Assembly: GCA_964565775.1 (NCBI GenBank)
Contig: CAZMGB010000001.1
Span: forward strand, 1-64,000
Direction of reading: 5' to 3'
From: CAZMGB01 sp964565775
GTDB lineage: Bacteria; Chloroflexota; Dehalococcoidia; DSTF01; JALHUB01
DNA: 64,000 nucleotides
Part shown: one piece after another, positions 7,399 to 14,937 of the stretch
Layout of the letters: each line of letters starts with the position of its first letter
Position numbering within the stretch: the stretch's first letter is position 1
Translations under genes and position numbers: made by a program
The notes under the pieces: model-generated
Told to the model about the DNA's origin: nothing
What the model saw: only the letters and a program-made list of their open reading frames with translations
The model's database searches: none

Positions 7399-7569
7399 AT
7401 GAGGCGGACGACGCTAACGAAGCCGAGGACGGCGGCCTCCGGTCCGGTGGGTGAGATCGATCTGGAGGAGTACCAGGGCAAGCTCGTGTTCAACGTGGAC
7501 GTTGGCGACAAGGACGTTAAGGTGGACGCCCATACGGGAGCTGTGCTCTCAGCTGACTCAACGGACTAG
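7399..7569 (+). pseudogene. PepSY-domain protein, frameshifted remnant
   Basis: The frame ending at 7569 reads GEIDLEEYQGKLVFNVDVG, then KVDAHTGAVLSAD, the second half of a PepSY (peptidase-propeptide) domain. The acidic run expected before it (NEADDANEAEDGG) is found just upstream but in another frame. The domain's first half is missing, so there has been both a frameshift and a deletion. The only intact in-frame ATG gives a 56-residue product. Neighbouring exporter and lipoprotein genes are intact. A hairpin follows at 7594-7627. Confidence 0.7.
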
Positions 7570-7593
7570 CTCCTCAGCGTGCCTCTGCGCAAG

Positions 7594-7627
7594 GAAGGGA
7601 GGGCCGCTAGCGCGCGACCCTCCCTTC
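7594..7627 (+). terminator. Hairpin after PepSY remnant
   Basis: GAAGGGAGGG (7594-7603) pairs with CCCTCCCTTC (7618-7627) around a 14-nt GC-rich loop. It separates the PepSY remnant from the next promoter. Confidence 0.6.
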
Positions 7628-7693
7628 GCCCTCAAGCTGCCCGTCGCCGGAGCCGGCTCGGCCGTTTGCGGCTCGGTTCGCCTCCTCTGTCCG

Positions 7694-7726
7694 CTTCATC
7701 TCCTCTTCATTTGTCCGTGCCAGAAT
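7694..7726 (+). promoter_or_regulatory. Two CTTCAT repeats and -10 before lipoprotein/MacB operon
   Basis: CTTCAT at 7694 and 7705 are exactly 11 bp apart. CAGAAT (7721-7726) follows after 10 bases, as in the two other sites. A start near 7733 would give a normal leader to the ribosome-binding site GCAGGAGG before the ATG at 7759. Confidence 0.55.
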
Positions 7727-7758
7727 TGATGCCAGTCGAAGCCGCAGGAGGTCTACCC

Positions 7759-8394
7759 ATGACCGTGCTGACCCAGAATCGTTCTATGTGGGGGGTTAGG
7801 GGATTTCTGATCGTGCTCTGCGTGAGCTTAGCGGGCGTATTGTTGACCGCCTGCGGCTCATCAACGTCGACGCAGAGCCCAGCTGGCGGTTCGCCGTCCG
7901 TGCCCGGCGCTGTGGAGCCGGAGACGAATCCCCCCGGTGACATTCCGGACAATCAGGCGTTTGTCTCCTATCACTCAGCCGCCGGCGGCTACTCCCTTGA
8001 CGTACCTGAAGGGTGGGCGCGGAGCGAGACAGGGCCGAACGTCAGCTTCGTTGACAAGCTCGACAGCATCAACGTCGAGATCACTTCGGGCTCGGCCGGT
8101 CCTACTGTCCAGAGCGTGACGGACAGCGACGTGCCGCAGTTGGAGCAGCAGGTGGAGGCGTTCGAGAACGTGGGGATCGATGCAGTCGACCTTCCCGCCG
8201 GCCAGGCGGTCCGCATCCGCTATCGAGCAAACTCAGCCCCCGACTCGGTGACGGGGAAGAAGGTTCGCCTTGAGGTCGACCGGTACGAGCTGTTCAAGGA
8301 TGGCAAGCTGGCAGCGATCTCCCTTGCTGCCCCGGCCGGGTCCGACAACGTAGACGTCTGGAAGCAGATTTCCAGCAGCTTCAGGTGGGACTGA
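7759..8394 (+). CDS. Lipoprotein, PsbP/LpqN-like fold suggested
   Basis: 211 residues. The signal peptide ends in the lipobox VLLTAC, then a Ser/Thr/Pro linker. The mature domain contains YHSAAGGYSLDVPEGWAR, a phrase typical of PsbP-like or DUF1795-like domains, which start with a strand-Gly-Tyr-Ser pattern, and ends in a SSFRWD strand. The ATG at 7759 is chosen for the GCAGGAGG site and intact lipobox; longer forms are Arg-rich and lack a signal. The stop overlaps the next start (TGATG). It is probably the surface partner of the MacB-like exporter it leads. Confidence 0.8.
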   Translation: MTVLTQNRSMWGVRGFLIVLCVSLAGVLLTACGSSTSTQSPAGGSPSVPGAVEPETNPPGDIPDNQAFVSYHSAAGGYSLDVPEGWARSETGPNVSFVDKLDSINVEITSGSAGPTVQSVTDSDVPQLEQQVEAFENVGIDAVDLPAGQAVRIRYRANSAPDSVTGKKVRLEVDRYELFKDGKLAAISLAAPAGSDNVDVWKQISSSFRWD

Positions 8395-9062
8395 TGGCAG
8401 CGCTGCTGGAGGCGGAAGACCTCTACCGCTTCTATCACGTTGGCGACGACGAGACGCTTGCTCTGCGGGGTGTGTCCCTCGTGGTCAGGGCCGGCGAGAC
8501 CGTCGCTGTTGTCGGCCCGTCCGGTAGCGGCAAGTCCACTCTCCTGAGTTGCCTCGCCGGCCTCGATGAACCAGACGGCGGCTGGGTGACCGTCATGGGA
8601 GCGCGAATGAGCCGCCGGCCCGAAGCGGAACGGGCAGCTCTCCGCGCACGCCACATCGGGGTGCTGCTTCAGTTCGGCAACCTCCTCGACCACCTGACGG
8701 TCGCCGACAACCTCAGGTCGGCGGTGCAACTTGCCGGTGCCCGCCCGGCCCGTGCCACCGTGCAGATGGCGCTGGACGTGGTTGGCCTGGGGCACCGCGC
8801 TCGCGCGCTTCCGGCGCAGCTCTCTGGCGGTGAGCTTGCCCGGGCGGGACTGGCCGTCGCGCTGATCAATGACCCAGCCGTTATCCTTGCGGATGAGCCG
8901 ACGGGCGAGGTGGACGCCGCCAATGAGGCGCGTCTCTTGGATCTCCTGGCCGAACGCGCGCGGAGGGGCCGCGCGAGCTTGATCGTCACGCACAGCGGGG
9001 CAGCCGCCTCGGTGGCGGATCGCGTGCTCCATCTCGTCGACGGGCAACTCCACGATGGCTGA
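8394..9062 (+). CDS. ABC transporter ATP-binding protein, MacB/LolD type (first)
   Basis: 222 residues. Walker A GPSGSGKST, signature LSGGELARAGLAVAL, Walker B VILADEPTG and the H-loop VTHSG are present. The Q-loop reads LLQFGNLLDHLTVADN. The signature lacks the usual GQxQR pattern, having Glu-Leu in its place. The ATG overlaps the lipoprotein stop, and the end overlaps the second ATPase by 8 nt. The H-loop is followed by VADRVLHLVDGQL, typical of LolD/FtsE-like subunits. It may pair with the second ATPase as a heterodimer. Confidence 0.92.
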   Translation: MAALLEAEDLYRFYHVGDDETLALRGVSLVVRAGETVAVVGPSGSGKSTLLSCLAGLDEPDGGWVTVMGARMSRRPEAERAALRARHIGVLLQFGNLLDHLTVADNLRSAVQLAGARPARATVQMALDVVGLGHRARALPAQLSGGELARAGLAVALINDPAVILADEPTGEVDAANEARLLDLLAERARRGRASLIVTHSGAAASVADRVLHLVDGQLHDG

Positions 9063-9729
9063 GCCACTGGTCGTTGCCCAAGAAGCGTCCCGGACGTTTG
9101 GTTCGGGGAGTACGGCGGTCGAGGCGGTGACCCGCGCCACGTGCGCCGTCTACGCCGAAGATCTAATAGCGCTGATGGGCCCGAGCGGCAGTGGAAAATC
9201 GACGCTGCTCCATTTGCTCGGCGGGCTCGACTCTCCGACCACCGGCAACGTGTGCTGGCCCGACCTCGGTCCGCGCGAATCGCTGCGCCCGGGCAAGATC
9301 GTGGATGTCTTTCAGGGCCCCAGTCTGCTGCCGGCTCTTTCCGTGGTGGAGAATGTCCGCCTTCCGCTGCTGCTACAGGGCCTGTCAGAGCGTGAGGCGC
9401 ACGGCAGTGCGGAGGCGGCGCTCGACCGATTCGGCGTGGCGCACCTTCGGGACAAGCTGCCCGAAGAGATCTCGGGCGGCCAGGCGCAGCGCGTCGCGAT
9501 TGCGCGGGCCCTCGCGTGCAAGCCAAGCCTTGTCCTAGCGGACGAGCCTACGGGCCAGTTGGATTCGGCGAGCGCTAACGAGGTTCTCGATACGTTCCTG
9601 AACATCATCGCCGAGCTAGGAGCGGCAGCCGTCGTTGCCACCCACGACTCGCGAGTGGTGGGACGATTCCGCATTGCGTGGCACATGAATGACGGCTGCC
9701 TGGAAACGGGTGTGGCGTGCTCTACCTGA
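9055..9729 (+). CDS. ABC transporter ATP-binding protein, MacB/LolD type (second)
   Basis: 224 residues. Walker A GPSGSGKST, signature ISGGQAQRVAIARAL and Walker B LVLADEPTGQLD are canonical. The gene overlaps both its neighbours (8 nt and 13 nt). Between Walker A and the Q-loop it is shorter than usual. Two adjacent ATPases serve one large permease, suggesting a heterodimeric motor with one less canonical subunit. Confidence 0.92.
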   Translation: MAEPLVVAQEASRTFGSGSTAVEAVTRATCAVYAEDLIALMGPSGSGKSTLLHLLGGLDSPTTGNVCWPDLGPRESLRPGKIVDVFQGPSLLPALSVVENVRLPLLLQGLSEREAHGSAEAALDRFGVAHLRDKLPEEISGGQAQRVAIARALACKPSLVLADEPTGQLDSASANEVLDTFLNIIAELGAAAVVATHDSRVVGRFRIAWHMNDGCLETGVACST

Positions 9730-12377
9730 CGTGGTTGCTTGGCCTGCTAAGACGGCGCTGGGGACGAATGGCAGGAGTCATTGTGAGCGTTGCTGTGTCC
9801 GTGGCGCTCGCGGGGACGCTGGCCGGGTTCTTCGCCGCCACGCGATCAAACATGACCCGGCAGGCGATCGCCGACGTCGCCGTCGACTGGCAGGTGCAGC
9901 TGGCGCCAGGAACAGACCCGAAGCAGGCCATCGCCGAGCTTGCCCGTTCACCTGGGTACAAGAGCGTCCGGGAGGTCGGCTACTTTGACACACCCGGCTT
10001 CGAGGCAACGGAGGGCGGCACTGTACAGACTACGGGCCCGGGAAAGGTGCTTGGGCTCGAGTCCGGCTACCGAGACGCCTTTCCGGCCGAGATCCGCGAC
10101 TTGGTGGGACAAGGGCAGGTTCTGCTCGCCCAGCAGACAGCAGCGAACCTGCATGCCCAACCTGGCTCTTTGGTCTCGATCAAGCGGCCAGGACTCCCCG
10201 CAGCGGAGGTGAGGGTCGACGCCATCGTAGATCTTCCACTAGCGGACTCGCTGTTTCAGGTGGCAGGTGCCTCCGCAGGCCTGGCTCCCCAGGCGCCCCC
10301 GGACAACGTCCTCCTGATGCCCCTGGAGCAATGGCAACAGCTCTTCGCCCCGGTCGGCGCAGTTGCGCCGGATGCCCTACACACTCAACTGCACGTCTCC
10401 CTGGTCCACGACCTTCCCTCGGATCCGGCCGGTGCCTTCACGAAGGTCGAGCAGCTCGCCCGCAACTATGAGGCAAGGCTTGCGGGCGGCGCTCTGGTAG
10501 GGGACAACCTCGCCGCCCGGCTCGATGTTGCGCGTTCGGACGCGCTCTATGCGCAAGTACTGTTTGTCTTTCTCGGTGTTCCTGGCATCGTCCTGTCAGG
10601 CCTGCTAACAGGTGTAATCGTTTCCTCCGGCGGCGTCAGCAGAAGGCGCGACCAGGCCCTTCTGCGTCTGCGTGGTGCATCCACTGCCACAATCCTGCGG
10701 CTGGCGGCTGTCGAAGCCGCATTCATCGGGGTGAGTGGTAGTGCGCTCGGTCTTGGCCTCGCCAGCCTGACGATAAAGGCGACGTTTGGCAGATGGGGGT
10801 TCGGCAACGGCCCGGTCACGACGCTCATGTGGGGTGGTCTCGCGGCCCTGGCGGGGACGGCCCTGGCGTTCTTGATGGTTCTCGGTCCGGCCTGGCGGGA
10901 CGCATCGACCTCCACAGTCGCGAGCTCGAGAGTGGCGGTAAGACGGGATCGACCCCTTCCTTGGGAGCGATTGGGGCTGGACTTCGTGTTGCTCGCACTG
11001 GCTGGCTTCGTTTTCTGGCTGACGGCGCGGGGCGGCTATCAGGTGGTGGTTGCGCCTGAGGGCGTGCCACGAGTCTCCGTTTCCTACAGTTCCTTCCTGG
11101 CGCCTCTGTTCCTCTGGATCGGTGCCGCATTGCTCGTGGTTCGGTTGACGCGCCTGTTGCTGGCCCGCAATGGCGGTGCTCTGGGCACGCTGATCAGGCC
11201 TGCAGCGGGACGGTTGTCATCGCTCGTTGCCGCTTCTCTCGCCCGCCATCGCTCTTTGATTGCGACTGGACTGCTCTTGGTTGCCCTGGCAGTCGCCTTC
11301 GCGACCTCCACGGCGATCTTCAATTCGACCTATGGAGCGCAATCACGCGTCGACGCGGAACTGACAAACGGAGCGGACGTCACGGTGACCGGCCCGGCGG
11401 CGGCCAATCTAGGCGAGCGTCTGCCCGACATTCGACGATTGGCTGGTATCAGCGACGCCGAGCCGATGCAGCATCGATTCGCCTACGTCGGTTCCGATCT
11501 GCAGGACCTGTACGGCATCCGCCCCGACAGCGTCGCTCGCGCGACCAAGCTTTCCGACGCGTTCTTCGCCGGCCAGAGCGCCAAAGAAGCGCTCGCCGCG
11601 CTTAGCAACACGCCTGATGGTCTCCTCGTGTCGGCAGAGACTGTCCGTGATTTTCAACTGCAGCCGGGTGATGTGGTCCGCCTACGCCTGCAGAGCGCCT
11701 CGGATCACCAGTATCACGTGGTGCCGTTTCACTACCTGGGAATCGTTCGCGAGTTCCCGACGGCGCCCACCGATTCATTTCTCGTGGCCAATTCCACCTA
11801 TGTCGCCGAACAGACGCAGTCCTCTTCCGTGGAAACGATCCTTATCCGCACTAGCAGACCGCCCTCGTCGGTGGCGGACGCGGTACGCCGTTTGCTCGGT
11901 GGCAGCTCCGGCGCAACCGTACGCGATATCGAGGCGGCACGCCGAAGCACGAGTTCTAGTCTCACCGCCGTGAGCCTCCACGGACTCACGCGGATCGAGA
12001 TGTCCTGGGCGGCAGCGCTGGCGGCCGGCGGAGCAGGTCTGGTCCTGGCCTTGGGACTGGAGGAGAGACGCCGCACCCTCGCCATCGCTTCGGCACTGGG
12101 CGCACGGCCCCGTCAGCTAGGGGCCTTCGTTTGGAGCGAAGCGTTCGTGATGCTGGTCGGTGGTGCCCTGAGCGGTGCGGCTCTCGGCTGGGGTGTAGCG
12201 CAGATGCTGGTGAAGCTCCTCACCCGGGTGTTCGATCCACCGCCTGAGCACGTTTCGATGCCCTGGCTCTATCTCGCTCTGGTACTGATAGCCACTGCTG
12301 GTGCTGTGGTCGCGGCCGGACAGTTGATGACCCGGCTCGGCAGCCGTTCAGTCCTGGAGATCCTTCGTCGGCTGTGA
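9717..12377 (+). CDS. FtsX-like permease (MacB family), large
   Basis: 886 residues. A first TM (about 17-40) is followed by a large extracytoplasmic domain. An FtsX-type block lies near 275-395 (with RRRDQALLRLRGAS, the coupling loop), then helices with a second extracytoplasmic domain. A second FtsX block lies at about 765-880 (EERRRTLAIASALGARPRQL). Two blocks in one chain are typical of MacB-like exporters that work without a TolC partner. GTG start overlapping the ATPase by 13 nt. A 12-bp hairpin at 12616-12644 ends the operon. The substrate is unknown; lipoproteins or peptides are likely. Confidence 0.92.
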   Translation: MLYLTWLLGLLRRRWGRMAGVIVSVAVSVALAGTLAGFFAATRSNMTRQAIADVAVDWQVQLAPGTDPKQAIAELARSPGYKSVREVGYFDTPGFEATEGGTVQTTGPGKVLGLESGYRDAFPAEIRDLVGQGQVLLAQQTAANLHAQPGSLVSIKRPGLPAAEVRVDAIVDLPLADSLFQVAGASAGLAPQAPPDNVLLMPLEQWQQLFAPVGAVAPDALHTQLHVSLVHDLPSDPAGAFTKVEQLARNYEARLAGGALVGDNLAARLDVARSDALYAQVLFVFLGVPGIVLSGLLTGVIVSSGGVSRRRDQALLRLRGASTATILRLAAVEAAFIGVSGSALGLGLASLTIKATFGRWGFGNGPVTTLMWGGLAALAGTALAFLMVLGPAWRDASTSTVASSRVAVRRDRPLPWERLGLDFVLLALAGFVFWLTARGGYQVVVAPEGVPRVSVSYSSFLAPLFLWIGAALLVVRLTRLLLARNGGALGTLIRPAAGRLSSLVAASLARHRSLIATGLLLVALAVAFATSTAIFNSTYGAQSRVDAELTNGADVTVTGPAAANLGERLPDIRRLAGISDAEPMQHRFAYVGSDLQDLYGIRPDSVARATKLSDAFFAGQSAKEALAALSNTPDGLLVSAETVRDFQLQPGDVVRLRLQSASDHQYHVVPFHYLGIVREFPTAPTDSFLVANSTYVAEQTQSSSVETILIRTSRPPSSVADAVRRLLGGSSGATVRDIEAARRSTSSSLTAVSLHGLTRIEMSWAAALAAGGAGLVLALGLEERRRTLAIASALGARPRQLGAFVWSEAFVMLVGGALSGAALGWGVAQMLVKLLTRVFDPPPEHVSMPWLYLALVLIATAGAVVAAGQLMTRLGSRSVLEILRRL

Positions 12378-12615
12378 CACTGGCGTGGTGCGAGGTCTGG
12401 CGGGGACTGCCCAATCGGAATAGGATCGCCTGCTGCGCTGTGCCCACGCGCTGGTGAGGGCGCCGCGCATCTCCCCGGCGACACGTCGTGTCGCTCCTCT
12501 GCGGTAGACCTCGGGTGGCGTATTCCCCTATGGCCGTCCCTCCCAGATGACAGGCGCTAGGCGCCGTGGGTATCGTCGGACCTCGGCCCTTTCGGGGTCG
12601 CCAGTCGTCAACTCG

Positions 12616-12644
12616 AGGTCGCTGACCACACCGGTCAGCGACCT
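12616..12644 (+). terminator. Hairpin downstream of MacB-like operon
   Basis: AGGTCGCTGACC (12616-12627) and GGTCAGCGACCT (12633-12644) form a perfect 12-bp stem with a 5-nt loop, followed by TCTCAT. It lies about 240 nt past the permease stop; that gap holds no gene I can support. Confidence 0.65.
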
Positions 12645-12683
12645 TCTCATGGTCGTGACTTCGAAGACGAAGCGAAGCCCGGG

Positions 12684-12877
12684 CCTCGGCCGGGCCCTAC
12701 CCCCTGACGCGTGAGCTCGCGCTAGGGGGACACGGGGGGAGTGCTAGTGGGCGGGCCAAATGCGCGGTACTTGGCGTCGATCCTGCTGCGCACGGCGAAG
12801 GCGCTGTTGCCGCCTTTGCGCCATGGCGCCGCATCTTGGTCGATCTTCCGACGGAGGTCGCAGCAGGCCGTGCCGCG
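12684..12877. repeat. 194-bp direct repeat, copy 1 (gene-end relic)
   Basis: About 194 bp matching 18860-19053 in the same orientation. On the minus strand it carries the C-terminal end of a small protein. Here it reads CCDLRRKIDQDAA, then DAKYRAFGPPTSTPPVSP with a stop at 12722-12724. The CxxC motif seen in copy 2 is degraded to CDLR. It is a decayed gene end or repeated element, possibly the left edge of a transferred block. Confidence 0.75.
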
Positions 12878-12915
12878 GGGCTGAGTGAGTCGCCTCCACC
12901 CGAAGGCACAGGGCA

Positions 12916-13515
12916 TCAGCCCGAGCGGGGGCTTCGCCCTTCTCGCCCCAGGGTCCAGATGAACTCCATGCCCACGTGGGGGCGCTTGGACTTCATCCCC
13001 CTCGGGGCGTTCTTGCCAGCAGGGGAAGTCGGAGGGAGATTGCCAGCCGCGTCTTTGCCTTCGTCCTGCGACTCGCTGCTGGTGAGCCGCTCCCACCAAC
13101 TGGATGCAAGCAACTGCTGGCCTTTCGACAAAGCCGGTCCGCTGGCAGATCTCCTGGGGCCTGGAAGGCCGGACACGCGGCGCACCGTCGTCAGGCCACC
13201 CGGAAAGAGATCGCGGAACTGCCTCTTCGTCAGGCCCAACGCGGCGCAGGTCTTCCGGAGCGAGGGTGCAGCGCCGGTGCGGTGATAGTGGGTTCTCGTG
13301 TACTCGATCACCCTCCAGTGATCGGCCCTCAGCTTACGGGGCCAGCCGGGCAATCCCTGGCGCCGTGCCAGGAACAAGGCGACTCCCGGGGACCATCGAG
13401 AAAGGTCTATCATGTAGCCTCTCTCGTTGACCTCGACCGGCGTTTCCACCGCGGCCACGTCCCGCGTGGTCCCCGTCTGCGCCCGGTGTTCTAGGATGCC
13501 TGTTGACCCATTCAA
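12916..13515 (-). CDS. DsrC/TusE-family protein without the conserved cysteines (copy 1)
   Basis: 199 residues. The DsrC/TusE fold is recognisable: VNERGYMIDLSRWSPGVALF, then ADHWRVIEYTRTHYHRTGAA, APSLRKTCAALGLT and LFPGGLTTVRRVSGLPGP. The two redox cysteines at the C-terminal arm of DsrC are absent: RR replaces the first, and the tail after GLPGP has no Cys. The only cysteine in the fold (KTC) is elsewhere. The TTG start is chosen by homology to the paralogue, which also starts TTG, and by a GAGGGG site. A ~55-residue extension follows the WWERLT end. Such Cys-less members are thought to be regulatory. Confidence 0.75.
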   Translation of the reverse strand: MNGSTGILEHRAQTGTTRDVAAVETPVEVNERGYMIDLSRWSPGVALFLARRQGLPGWPRKLRADHWRVIEYTRTHYHRTGAAPSLRKTCAALGLTKRQFRDLFPGGLTTVRRVSGLPGPRRSASGPALSKGQQLLASSWWERLTSSESQDEGKDAAGNLPPTSPAGKNAPRGMKSKRPHVGMEFIWTLGREGRSPRSG

Positions 13516-13573
13516 GGTGCGCCCCTCGCTTTCGGGGTAGTCACGAGAATGGCGGCCTCTCGATGGCCCCTCG

Positions 13574-14020
13574 CTATTCGACACGGGTGAGCTGTTCCCA
13601 CCAGTTGCGCGCCAACAGCTCGCGGGCCAATGACTTCTCGGACCCGTTGGCAGGCCTTCTCGGGCCCGGAAGGCCAGCGATGCGTCGCACGGTCATCAAG
13701 CCACCAGGAAAGAGTCGGGTGAACCGCTTCTTCGTCATGCCCAGCGCTTTGCACGTGTACCGGAGCGAGGGCGCGTTGCCGATCTCCTGGAAGTAGGCCC
13801 GCATATAGTAGATGACGCGCCAATGGTCGCTTGTGAGCTCCCCGGGCCACTTGGGGACTCCCTGACGGCGCGCCAGGAACAAGGCGGCGCCAGAGGACCA
13901 CTGAGAAGGATCTATCATGAAGCCCTTCTCGTTCACCTCGACCGGCGACTCCACCGTCGCCGCGTCGGCCGTGGTCCCTGTTCGCGCCTGGTGTTCTAGA
14001 ATGCTTGTTGACTCGTCCAA
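13574..14020 (-). CDS. DsrC/TusE-family protein without the conserved cysteines (copy 2)
   Basis: 148 residues, a paralogue of the preceding gene. It reads VNEKGFMIDPSQW, TSDHWRVIYYMRAYFQEIGN, APSLRYTCKALGMT and LFPGGLMTVRRIAGLPGPRR. Both DsrC redox cysteines are missing, while the TC in the middle is kept in both copies. The TTG start has a GGAAG site upstream. The protein ends WWEQLTRVE, about where the family stops. It overlaps the longest start of the other copy. The neighbours are a TIGR02186-like protein and a TSUP exporter, so sulfur-related regulation or carriage is likely. Confidence 0.78.
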   Translation of the reverse strand: MDESTSILEHQARTGTTADAATVESPVEVNEKGFMIDPSQWSSGAALFLARRQGVPKWPGELTSDHWRVIYYMRAYFQEIGNAPSLRYTCKALGMTKKRFTRLFPGGLMTVRRIAGLPGPRRPANGSEKSLARELLARNWWEQLTRVE

Positions 14021-14068
14021 GATGTCACTTCCGCTTCCTCAGGGGCGACGGCATGGAAGATCACCACG

Positions 14069-14929
14069 CTAGCGGCCCCCTCTCGGGCGGGGGAACAGTA
14101 TGCCGATGCCCAGCGCCGCAACGATCATGATGCCCAGGCACATGGCCCCATACGTTGCCCCGTTTTCTTTCGCCATCGAGCTCAACCAGTCCGCGAGCCC
14201 GGCCTTCTTGACGCTAAAGCTCTGGAGGTCCGACGAAACCACCTGGCCATCTTTCACCCAGTAAGACACCACGCTGTAGTCGCCCAACGGCGTATCGGAC
14301 GGTAGCTTCACCCAGGTGTCCCATTGCCCGTCCGCCAGGTGGATGCCCCCAGTGCTCGCGGCCGTCGTGTCCGTCTGTCCCGCACCGGCGCCAGGCTGGG
14401 CTGCGGCGCAGTTCACGCAGGCGGCGTAGCGGCCGTCCTGCGTGTATATGGCACGCAGTCCTTGTACGAACTCGGCTTCCTTGTTCTTCGAAAGGACCAC
14501 CTCGTCGCTGGGGTCAACTGCCAGCGCCTGGCTCGTGATGGAGGCGGATGTGGGGTCGACGCCCAGCCGGATCTGTTCGTCGGCGCTCAGGATCCTGTCC
14601 AACTCGTCTGAGCTACGCACCAGGTGGAACGCGGGCATGTTCTCAACTTCGGCGCGGTCGACGGTCATCCAGAAGAGACCCAGCACCTTCCCCTTCTTGC
14701 TCAGCTTTACGGATTCGGCTGGCCCGTCCACCTTCAGAACGACCTGTGTGTCCTCGGGCGCCGTTCCCTGGATGTGTATGTCGGCTCCCGAGAAGTTCAA
14801 CCCAACGTCCACGACGCTCGGCTTGACGCTCACCGCCGATCCCGGCTCGGCCCGCACGGCTTGTAGCCCTGCACCGAAGAGGGCGGCGAAGAGAATAGCC
14901 GCTAAGGCAAGAAGCGCGCGCACTGCCAA
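14069..14929 (-). CDS. TIGR02186-like membrane-anchored secreted protein
   Basis: 286 residues: signal peptide (LLALAAILFAALFGAGLQA), a large beta-rich extracytoplasmic domain starting VSVKPSVVDVGLNFSGADIH, and a C-terminal TM helix (about 258-280) with a PRPRGGR tail. The pattern (FSGADI, a VDRAEVENMPAFH phrase, and a YSVVSYWVKDG segment near the end) matches the TIGR02186/Alph_Pro_TM family, which usually sits next to TauE/SafE exporters, as here. CVNCAA gives a possible disulfide or metal site. The exporter starts only 8 nt away, so they are one operon. Confidence 0.75.
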   Translation of the reverse strand: MAVRALLALAAILFAALFGAGLQAVRAEPGSAVSVKPSVVDVGLNFSGADIHIQGTAPEDTQVVLKVDGPAESVKLSKKGKVLGLFWMTVDRAEVENMPAFHLVRSSDELDRILSADEQIRLGVDPTSASITSQALAVDPSDEVVLSKNKEAEFVQGLRAIYTQDGRYAACVNCAAAQPGAGAGQTDTTAASTGGIHLADGQWDTWVKLPSDTPLGDYSVVSYWVKDGQVVSSDLQSFSVKKAGLADWLSSMAKENGATYGAMCLGIMIVAALGIGILFPRPRGGR

Positions 14930-14937
14930 CCTCCCCT

